Assembly (NCBI GenBank): GCA_900771045.1
Contig: CAAGMM010000174.1
Span: 1-7,171 of the forward strand
From: Bacteroidales bacterium
GTDB taxonomy: Bacteria; Bacteroidota; Bacteroidia; Bacteroidales; F082
Length of the DNA stretch: 7,171 nucleotides
Direction of reading: 5' to 3'
This document shows, piece by piece, positions 1 to 5,191 of this stretch. Each line of letters opens with the position of its first letter. Position 1 is the first letter of the stretch. The notes under the pieces were generated by a model. That model had not been told where the DNA came from. It did not search any database and was given only the letters and a program-made list of their open reading frames with translations. The position numbers were made by a program, and so were the translations under genes.

Positions 1-516
1 CGATTCCTTAACCTCTTGTTCCGTAATGTCGAGGGCTTCAGCTATTTCGGACGCATTAGGCTCACGCTCGTATTCTTGTTCAAGGCGCGCGTAAGTCTTG
101 TTTATCTTGTTGATTGAACCGATTTTGTTCAGTGGCAGCCTGACGATGCGTGACTGTTCGGCCAAAGCCTGGAGGATTGACTGTCTGATCCACCACACGG
201 CGTATGAGATGAACTTGAAACCCCTCGTCTCATCGAAACGCTGTGCGGCCTTTATCAGGCCCAAGTTCCCCTCGTTGATGAGGTCGGGGAGACTAAGGCC
301 TTGATTTTGATACTGTTTGGCTACGGAGACGACAAAACGCAGATTGGCCTTGGTGAGTTTTTCCAAGGATTCTTCGTCACCCTCGCGTATTTTCTGTGCC
401 AAGTCAACTTCCTCTTCGGCGGAGATAAGGTCAAATTTACCGATCTCCTGAAGATATTTGTCAAGCGAAGCCGTTTCGCGATTTGTTACCTGTTTTGTTA
501 TTTTTAACTGCCTCAT
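1..516 (-). CDS. rpoD: Primary RNA polymerase sigma factor (RpoD/SigA), N-terminal part, gene cut by window edge
   Basis: Reading leftward from ATG 514-516, the frame stays open to base 1 and gives the first 172 residues of the housekeeping sigma factor, which directs RNA polymerase to promoters. The protein starts MRQLKITKQ and enters region 1.2 (about 15-45, SLDKYLQEIG) directly. Region 1.1, present in E. coli sigma 70, is absent, as is usual in Bacteroidetes. Regions 2.1-2.4 are complete: core binding and -10 recognition, with NLRFVVSVAKQYQ (58-70), GLSLPDLINEGNLGLIKAA (73-91) and RGFKFISYAVWWIRQSI (98-114). Region 3 begins near 130 and contains a helix-turn-helix-like stretch (REPNASEIAEALDI, 151-164). 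Regions 3.2 and 4 lie outside the window. It begins 27 bases after the pnp stop with no terminator between them, so co-transcription is likely. The identification rests on strong motif recognition. No clear Shine-Dalgarno precedes the start. Confidence 0.96.
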   Translation of the reverse strand, partial: MRQLKITKQVTNRETASLDKYLQEIGKFDLISAEEEVDLAQKIREGDEESLEKLTKANLRFVVSVAKQYQNQGLSLPDLINEGNLGLIKAAQRFDETRGFKFISYAVWWIRQSILQALAEQSRIVRLPLNKIGSINKINKTYARLEQEYEREPNASEIAEALDITEQEVKES

Positions 517-543
517 ATCGTCTTTGTGATGTTTGAAATACGA

Positions 544-2796
544 CTATTTGCCTTCCTTACGGTCTTTGCCGTCGTGGCGATGACCGTTCCTGCCCTTGTC
601 GCCGTGTCCTTCATGACCTTTGCGGTCTCCCTGTGGGCGCGGACGTTCGGGTTTTTCGACATAGCCTTCCGGTTTGGGGAGAAGAACGCGTTGCGAAAGC
701 CTGAGTTTGCCGGTCTTCTGGTCTATCTCAATCAGTTTTACGCGAATCTTGTCGCCTTCCTTAAGTCCGGTTTCCTCCATTGTCTCGAAACGTTTCCAGT
801 CGATTTCGGAGATATGGAGAAGTCCGTCCTTGCCGGGAATGATTTCGACAAATGCGCCGAACGACATAATCGACTTGACGACACCGTCGTAAATCTCGTC
901 AACCTCAGGAACTGCGACGATGGCTTTGATTTTCGCTTTCGCCGCCTCAAGACCATCTTTGTCCGTCGAGGCGATTTCGACAAAGCCTTTTTCGTTGTCT
1001 TCGGTAATTGCGATAACGGTATTTGTCAGTTTCTGGATTTCCTGAATGACTTTTCCGCCGGGTCCGATGACGGCTCCGATGAAGTCTTTGTCTATTATCA
1101 TTGTTTCAATGCGAGGCACGCTCTCTTTGTAGTCTGCGCGTGGTTCGCTGATGCTCTTCGCCATCTCGCCGAGGATGTGGAGACGGCCGAGTCTCGCCTG
1201 TTCGAGGGCTTCGGTGAGTACCTGGTATGAAAGTCCGTCAACCTTAATGTCCATCTGGCAGGCCGTGATGCCGTCCTTGCTCCCGGTGACTTTGAAATCC
1301 ATGTCTCCGAGGTGGTCTTCATCTCCGAGAATATCCGAAAGAACGGCGTATTTTCCGGTCTCGTTGTCGGTGATGAGTCCCATTGCGATACCGGCGACGG
1401 GTTTCTTCATCTTGACGCCGGCATCCATCAGCGCAAGAGTTCCGCCGCACACCGAGGCCATTGATGACGAACCGTTTGACTCAAGTATGTCGGACACGAC
1501 CCTGATGGTGTATGGGTTGTCTTCTTCCGTAGTGGGAATCATCGGTTTGAGGGCTCTCTCGGCGAGGTTCCCGTGGCCGATTTCACGACGGCTTACACCT
1601 CTGTTCGCCTTGATTTCGCCGGTCGCGAAACTCGGGAAGTTGTAGTGAAGCATGAAGTTGGAAGTGCCTTCCACGACGGCGCCGTCTATTGTCTGTTCGT
1701 CGAGTTTGGTGCCGAGCGTGACTGTGACGAGGGCCTGCGTCTCACCGCGTGTGAATATCGCGGAGCCGTGGGTCGAAGGCAGCACATCGACTTCCGTCCA
1801 GATTGGGCGAATCTGGTCGAGTTGGCGGCCGTCGAGACGTTTCCTCTCGATGAGGATGGCGTCGCGGACGGCTTTGCGTTCCACGTCGTGGAAGTAGCGT
1901 TTCGCCATCGGCGTCTTTTCCTCGAGTTCTTCTTCCGTATATTTAGTAAGGTATTCGTCTAATATTGCCGTGAATGCGGCTTCGCGCTCGTGTTTGTTGG
2001 CGTTGCCTGTCAAGGCGAAGTCGTAGCAGGGTTTGTAGCAGCAGTTCATTATGTCCGCCCTGAGGTCTTCGTCGTTGACTTCGTGGCAGTATTCGCGCTT
2101 GTTCTGGGCTTTCTCAATCTTCGAGGCGAGTTCCTTCTGCGCATAGCAATGAGTCTTGATGGCTTCGTGAGCGGCCTTGAGTGCGCCGATCATACATTCT
2201 TCCGACACCTCTTTAGATTCGCCTTCGACCATCACGATGTCTTTTTCGGAGGCGGCGACCATAAGGTCGAGGTCGGCGTTTTCGAGAGCGTCTTTGGCGG
2301 GGTTGATGACGTATTCGCCGTTGATGCGCGCGACTCTGACTTCGGAGATGGGGCCGTGGAACGGAATGTCCGAAACCGTTATGGCCGCTGAGGCCGCGAG
2401 TGCCGCGAAGGCATCGGGAAGCACGTTTGCCTCACCTGAAAGAAGCGTTATCTGGACTTGGATTTCGGCGTGGAAATCATCCGGGAAGAGTGGGCGGATG
2501 GCTCTGTCAACGAGGCGTGATATGAGAATCTCGTAGTCTGACGGTTTGCCCTCGCGTTTGAAGAATCCTCCCGGGAATTTGCCCGTGGCCGCGTATTTTT
2601 CCTTATAATCGACTGAAAGTGGGAGGAAATCGACGTCGTCTTTGACGTCCTGTGCTGCCACCACCGTTGCAAGAATGACTGTCTTGCCGCATTTCACCAC
2701 AGCTGCTCCGTCGGCCTGCTTGGCCAGACGTCCGGTCTCAATGATGATAGGTTCGCTACCGGTCTCTATTATCTGTCTTGTTCCTTCTGGACCCAT
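544..2796 (-). CDS. pnp: Polyribonucleotide nucleotidyltransferase (PNPase)
   Basis: A 750-residue phosphate-dependent 3'-5' exoribonuclease of cytoplasmic mRNA decay. The family forms a trimeric ring. The domain order is canonical. A first RNase PH core (about 10-235) contains KFPGGFFKREGKPSDYE. A helical linker follows. The second RNase PH core (about 310-550) carries FTRGETQALVT, YNFPSFATGE and SSMASVCGGTLALMDAGV. The catalytic acids and lysine corresponding to E. coli D486, D492 and K494 are D494, D500 and K502 in GDEDHLGDMDFK. A KH domain (about 560-615) has the GPGG loop at 578-581. An S1 domain follows (about 634-705, SFGAFVEIIPGKDGLLHISE). The last roughly 40 residues form a basic tail rich in Gly, His and Lys. 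The length is slightly above E. coli's. ATG 2794-2796 is the only start that keeps the complete first domain, and it has no good Shine-Dalgarno. It lies between rpsO and rpoD, and an imperfect hairpin occupies its leader. Confidence 0.98.
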   Translation of the reverse strand: MGPEGTRQIIETGSEPIIIETGRLAKQADGAAVVKCGKTVILATVVAAQDVKDDVDFLPLSVDYKEKYAATGKFPGGFFKREGKPSDYEILISRLVDRAIRPLFPDDFHAEIQVQITLLSGEANVLPDAFAALAASAAITVSDIPFHGPISEVRVARINGEYVINPAKDALENADLDLMVAASEKDIVMVEGESKEVSEECMIGALKAAHEAIKTHCYAQKELASKIEKAQNKREYCHEVNDEDLRADIMNCCYKPCYDFALTGNANKHEREAAFTAILDEYLTKYTEEELEEKTPMAKRYFHDVERKAVRDAILIERKRLDGRQLDQIRPIWTEVDVLPSTHGSAIFTRGETQALVTVTLGTKLDEQTIDGAVVEGTSNFMLHYNFPSFATGEIKANRGVSRREIGHGNLAERALKPMIPTTEEDNPYTIRVVSDILESNGSSSMASVCGGTLALMDAGVKMKKPVAGIAMGLITDNETGKYAVLSDILGDEDHLGDMDFKVTGSKDGITACQMDIKVDGLSYQVLTEALEQARLGRLHILGEMAKSISEPRADYKESVPRIETMIIDKDFIGAVIGPGGKVIQEIQKLTNTVIAITEDNEKGFVEIASTDKDGLEAAKAKIKAIVAVPEVDEIYDGVVKSIMSFGAFVEIIPGKDGLLHISEIDWKRFETMEETGLKEGDKIRVKLIEIDQKTGKLRLSQRVLLPKPEGYVEKPERPRPQGDRKGHEGHGDKGRNGHRHDGKDRKEGK

Positions 2797-2835
2797 GATA
2801 ATCTGTTTTAATTAGTTTAACAAGTTGTAATATAG

Positions 2836-2889
2836 ACATACGACAATACACGGAAGAAGGCAACGTATATCGCCTTTTTCCGCGTATGT
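2836..2889 (-). promoter_or_regulatory. Long imperfect hairpin in rpsO-pnp spacer, candidate RNase-processing/autoregulatory element
   Basis: In the minus-strand transcript, an inner stem forms between 2872-2882 and 2851-2861 (10 of 11 pairs, one A·C mismatch) around a 10-base loop at 2862-2871. The stem continues without a gap on its 5' side into an outer 7-bp perfect stem, 2883-2889 with 2836-2842. On the 3' side there is an 8-base bulge (2843-2850). No U-run follows, so it does not look like an intrinsic terminator. It lies 13 bases after the rpsO stop and 39 bases before the pnp start. In E. coli the corresponding spacer folds into a hairpin that RNase III cuts, which lets PNPase repress its own mRNA. 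A similar role here is inferred from position and shape only. Confidence 0.6.
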
Positions 2890-2902
2890 GAAAAACACGG
2901 CC

Positions 2903-3172
2903 TTACTTTCTGAGACCCAATTCCTTCACTATATTACGATATCTCTCAATATCTCTGTCTTTGAGATAGGCGAGAAGTTTTCTCCTCTTGCCGACGAGCC
3001 CGACGAGTGAGCGCATCGTTGCGAGATCTTTCTTGTGCTCCTTCATGTGCTCCGTCAAATGCTTGATTCTGAATGTGAACAGCGCAATCTGTCCTTCAGT
3101 TGAACCAGTGTCTTGTTCGTTCTTTCCGAACTTCGTGAAAATGTCCTTTTTTTGTTCTGCTGTAAAATACAT
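2903..3172 (-). CDS. rpsO: 30S ribosomal protein S15
   Basis: An 89-residue protein, the usual length for bacterial S15, which binds 16S rRNA in the central (platform) domain of the small subunit early in assembly. Recognisable family stretches are FGKNEQDTGSTEGQIALFT (15-33), the helix RIKHLTEHMKEHKKDLATMR (35-54) and the C-terminal GKRRKLLAYLKDRDIERY (61-78). The Gly/Ser-rich TGSTEGQI turn and the basic LVGKRRKLL segment are the hallmark rRNA contacts. The ATG at 3170-3172 follows a purine-rich stretch (AGAAAGAAATT). It is the first gene of the leftward group, with pnp 107 bases downstream. The upstream side faces the divergent rib control region, where a TATCTTTG element on the same strand lies 29 bases before the start. 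Confidence 0.98.
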   Translation of the reverse strand: MYFTAEQKKDIFTKFGKNEQDTGSTEGQIALFTFRIKHLTEHMKEHKKDLATMRSLVGLVGKRRKLLAYLKDRDIERYRNIVKELGLRK

Positions 3173-3200
3173 AATTTCTTTCTATCTTTTATTCGGGGTG

Positions 3201-3208
3201 CAAAGATA
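3201..3208 (-). promoter_or_regulatory. Candidate Bacteroidetes-type -7 promoter element for rpsO (TATCTTTG)
   Basis: On the minus strand the sequence reads TATCTTTG, an exact match to the Bacteroidetes -7 consensus TAnnTTTG. It ends 28 bases before the rpsO ATG, leaving a short leader with a start site expected near 3193-3197. The -33 TTTG is not well matched: the expected position (about 3228-3231) reads GTTC. It is the only consensus-like element I found upstream of rpsO. Because the spacer is extremely A+T-rich, some chance of coincidence remains. Confidence 0.55.
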
Positions 3209-3220
3209 CAAAATTTTTTC

Positions 3221-3238
3221 TAAAAAAGAACTTTTTTA
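3221..3238. repeat. 18-base dyad between the divergent promoters
   Basis: The sequence TAAAAAAGAACTTTTTTA consists of two perfect 8-base inverted arms separated by two bases. The loop is too short for a stable RNA hairpin, so if it is functional it more likely acts as DNA: a dyad operator or a bent A-tract. It lies between the two opposing -7 elements and overlaps the expected -33 positions of both. The spacer is over 80% A+T, so a dyad made of A and T runs can arise by chance. Confidence 0.4.
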
Positions 3239-3251
3239 TTATTTTTATTTG

Positions 3252-3259
3252 TAATTTTG
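3252..3259 (+). promoter_or_regulatory. Candidate Bacteroidetes-type -7 promoter element for the rib operon (TAATTTTG)
   Basis: TAATTTTG matches TAnnTTTG exactly. Transcription would be expected to start roughly 5-8 bases after it, at about 3264-3267. That coincides with the first base of the riboswitch P1 stem (3267), a spacing that supports the call. No good TTTG occurs at the -33 position (about 3229-3232 reads AACT), so the promoter may be weak or depend on the A-tract upstream region. Confidence 0.6.
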
Positions 3260-3266
3260 TACGCAA

Positions 3267-3377
3267 ATCTTCAGGGTTAGGTGAAATTCCTTTCCGGCGG
3301 TATAGTCCGCGACTTCCTCAGGGAACTGATTCGGTGTGATTCCGAAACCGACGGTGACAGTCCGGATGGCAGAAGAT
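3267..3377 (+). promoter_or_regulatory. FMN riboswitch (RFN element) upstream of ribD
   Basis: The conserved RFN pattern is readable from end to end. P1 pairs ATCTTC (3267-3272) with GAAGAT (3372-3377). P2 contains AGGTGAAATTCCT (3279-3291). P3 contains CCGGCGGT and AGTCCGCGA (3294-3312). A short variable P4 hairpin is TTCC/GGAA (3314-3325). P5 contains TTCGGTGTGATTCCGAA (3330-3346). P6 contains CCGACGGT...AGTCCGGATGG (3348-3369). The RNA aptamer binds flavin mononucleotide and normally turns riboflavin genes off when FMN is plentiful. It starts within a few bases of the predicted transcription start and ends 53 bases before the chosen ribD start, so the whole downstream rib operon should be under FMN control. 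Confidence 0.95.
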
Positions 3378-3430
3378 GTCTGTGAATCAATCGTCTGACC
3401 CTGATGATGAATTTTTTTGAGGGACTTTGT
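3378..3430 (+). promoter_or_regulatory. Riboswitch expression platform with ribD ribosome-binding site
   Basis: The Shine-Dalgarno GAGGGA (3419-3424) sits 6 bases before ATG 3431. CCCT (3399-3402) can pair with AGGG (3420-3423) and hide it. The segment CCCTGATGAT (3399-3408) can alternatively pair with 3267-3276, the 5' strand of P1 and its flank (9 of 10 positions), which is incompatible with P1. These two exclusive pairings suggest translational control. A seven-T run (3412-3418) follows a weak 5-bp stem (3391-3395 with 3406-3410, one G·U), so transcription termination is possible but poorly supported. All pairings were worked out by eye without energies. Confidence 0.45.
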
Positions 3431-4549
3431 ATGGTTGAAAACGAAACTGATTTACGTTTTATGAAGGCAGCGGCGGATTTGGCCAAGCGCGGCGGCGGTC
3501 TCGTGCATCCGAATCCGCTTGTCGGCTGCGTCGTCGTAAGGGACGGACATGTCATCGCCGAAGGTTTCCATAAGAAATTCGGTGATTTTCACGCGGAACG
3601 GAATGCGTTAAACGACTGCTTCAACGCGAAAGACGCGACGCTGTACGTCACTCTCGAGCCGTGCTGCCATCACGGTAAGACACCGCCATGCACCGACATT
3701 ATTATAGAAAAAGGTATAGCGCGCGTCGTCGTCGGCAGCCTCGACCCAAACCCGAAGGTCGCAGGAAAGGGAGTATCAACCTTGAGAAACGCCGGAATAA
3801 AAGTCGATGTGATGGAACTGCCCGAACTTTATGAGATGAACCGCGTCTTCTTCAAATACATCCGCACGGGACTTCCATACGTCGTAATGAAGACCGCGGT
3901 GACGATGGACGGCAGGACGGCGGCTGATTCGGGCGACTCCAAATGGATTACCAACGAGAAGTCGCGGCACGAAGTCCATCGTCTGAGGAACGAACTTATG
4001 GGAGTCGTCGTCGGCATCAACACCGTGAAAAACGACGACCCGATGTTGAACTGTAGGTTGGAAGGTGTTGTACGTCAACCGATTAGGATAATAGCCGACA
4101 GTCGTGCGTCAATTTCGGTGGAATCGCGCGTGATGCGGACTTCGGGACAAATAAGGACCATCATAGCGCACACATCTGCGGCATCATCAGAAAAAGTAAG
4201 GCTGATACACGACGCCGGCGCGGAAACGCTTTTGTGTGATGATGAAGACGGCAGGATAAACATCAACGACCTGATGCGCAAACTCGGCGCGATGGGAATC
4301 GACTCGCTGCTTTTAGAGGGCGGTTCGACGCTCAACACCTCTTTTATAAAGGCGGAATGCGTCGATGAAGTCTGGGCCTTCATAGCACCGAAAATAATCG
4401 GAGGGTCGTTAGCGAAGACGCCCGTCGCAAACCTCGGACTTTCGACAATGAATTCAGCCATAAATCTTAAAGATATTGATATTGAACGCTTTGACGACGA
4501 TATTCTCATCAAGGGGAAAATAAATAAGGAATCATGTTCACGGGAATAA
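3431..4549 (+). CDS. ribD: Bifunctional diaminohydroxyphosphoribosylaminopyrimidine deaminase / 5-amino-6-(5-phosphoribosylamino)uracil reductase
   Basis: A 372-residue cytoplasmic enzyme catalysing steps two and three of the GTP branch of riboflavin synthesis: zinc-dependent deamination of the pyrimidine ring, then NADPH-dependent reduction of the ribosyl side chain. The N-terminal deaminase domain (1-145) has HPNPLVGCVVV (26-36) and the zinc-site motifs HAE (54-56) and PCCHHGKTPPC (77-87), giving ligands H54, C78 and C87 with E56 as the expected proton shuttle. The C-terminal reductase domain (about 149-365) has MKTAVTMDGRTA, SGDSKWITN (167-175), GINTVKNDDPMLNCR, RQPIRIIADS and LLLEGGSTLN. 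I chose ATG 3431 because GAGGGA lies 6 bases upstream and MVENETDLRFMKAA aligns with the usual family start. In-frame ATGs at 3404 and 3407 would add nine or eight residues from inside the riboswitch platform. The 3' end overlaps ribE by 16 bases. Confidence 0.97.
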   Translation: MVENETDLRFMKAAADLAKRGGGLVHPNPLVGCVVVRDGHVIAEGFHKKFGDFHAERNALNDCFNAKDATLYVTLEPCCHHGKTPPCTDIIIEKGIARVVVGSLDPNPKVAGKGVSTLRNAGIKVDVMELPELYEMNRVFFKYIRTGLPYVVMKTAVTMDGRTAADSGDSKWITNEKSRHEVHRLRNELMGVVVGINTVKNDDPMLNCRLEGVVRQPIRIIADSRASISVESRVMRTSGQIRTIIAHTSAASSEKVRLIHDAGAETLLCDDEDGRININDLMRKLGAMGIDSLLLEGGSTLNTSFIKAECVDEVWAFIAPKIIGGSLAKTPVANLGLSTMNSAINLKDIDIERFDDDILIKGKINKESCSRE

Positions 4550-5181
4550 TAGAGGAAATAGGAATTGTTAAGAGCATCATCAGGCAGGCCGATGACGTGA
4601 AACTGACGATAGCGGCGGAAAAAATCCTTTCTGACGCGAAAATAGGGGACAGCATCTGCACAAACGGCGTGTGCCTCACCATAATGGATATGGACGGCCA
4701 TTCGTTCACCGCGGACGTCATGCACGAGACCGTGACGAGGACGAACCTGAGGGATTTGAAGGCGGGCGGTAAGGTCAACCTCGAAAGGGCGATGCCTGCC
4801 GACGGACGTTTCGGCGGTCATATAGTGAGCGGACACATCGACGGGACGGGCATCATAAGAAAGAAATTCGCGGACGGGAAAGCCGTCAGAATAGAAATTT
4901 CCTCTTCCGAAAACATCCTGTCCGGAATAGTCGAAAAAGGCTCGGTCGCCATTGACGGGATTTCTCTCACGGTGACATTCGTCGATTCGGAGAAATTCGG
5001 CGTTTCGGTGATACGGCACACGCAGTCGCAGACGACGCTGACATCGAAAAATATTGGCGAAACGGTCAACATCGAGACCGACGTCATTGGGAAATACGTC
5101 GTCAAGACGCTCGGCTTCGCACAAAACGGAAAAAAAGACCCAGGCAGACTGCTTGAAATGTTAAAGGAAAATAATTTTTAG
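4534..5181 (+). CDS. ribE: Riboflavin synthase, alpha subunit
   Basis: A 215-residue enzyme that dismutates two molecules of 6,7-dimethyl-8-ribityllumazine into riboflavin and the pyrimidine substrate of lumazine synthase. It works as a trimer. The diagnostic start MFTGIIEEIG is present. The two tandem lumazine-binding barrels are visible as an internal repeat: GDSICTNGVCLTI (38-50) and KGSVAIDGISLTV (135-147), with GGHIVSGHIDGTG (94-106) joining them. The second repeat continues into VIRHTQSQTTL (159-169), and a C-terminal helix (about 201-215) would mediate trimerisation. AAGGA (4526-4530) lies just before the ATG, inside the end of ribD. The 16-base overlap suggests translational coupling. 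The length is normal for the family. This gene is called ribE in Bacillus and ribC in some other systems. Confidence 0.97.
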   Translation: MFTGIIEEIGIVKSIIRQADDVKLTIAAEKILSDAKIGDSICTNGVCLTIMDMDGHSFTADVMHETVTRTNLRDLKAGGKVNLERAMPADGRFGGHIVSGHIDGTGIIRKKFADGKAVRIEISSSENILSGIVEKGSVAIDGISLTVTFVDSEKFGVSVIRHTQSQTTLTSKNIGETVNIETDVIGKYVVKTLGFAQNGKKDPGRLLEMLKENNF

Positions 5182-5191
5182 GTTTATAGAG

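Noticed and set aside
98..507. Two short plus-strand frames (98-304 and 301-507) in what looks like a gene-free left end.
   Set aside because: The minus strand of this stretch encodes the conserved N-terminal part of the primary sigma factor, so these are shadows.
526..1230. A 234-codon plus-strand open frame opposite the 3' part of pnp.
   Set aside because: It lies entirely antisense to the well-conserved KH/S1 region of PNPase, shows no recognisable domain, and exists because of the codon bias of the coding strand.
2836..2889. Intrinsic terminator for rpsO.
   Set aside because: The stem is not followed by a U-run in the minus-strand transcript, and the stem contains a large bulge.
3391..3418. 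Strong intrinsic terminator as the riboswitch output.
   Set aside because: There is a seven-T run, but the preceding stem is only five pairs with one G·U and a ten-base loop, too weak to call a terminator.
4075..5124. A 349-codon minus-strand open frame opposite ribD and ribE.
   Set aside because: It is antisense to two confidently identified enzymes across their conserved motifs and has no family features; long shadow frames are common in this codon usage.
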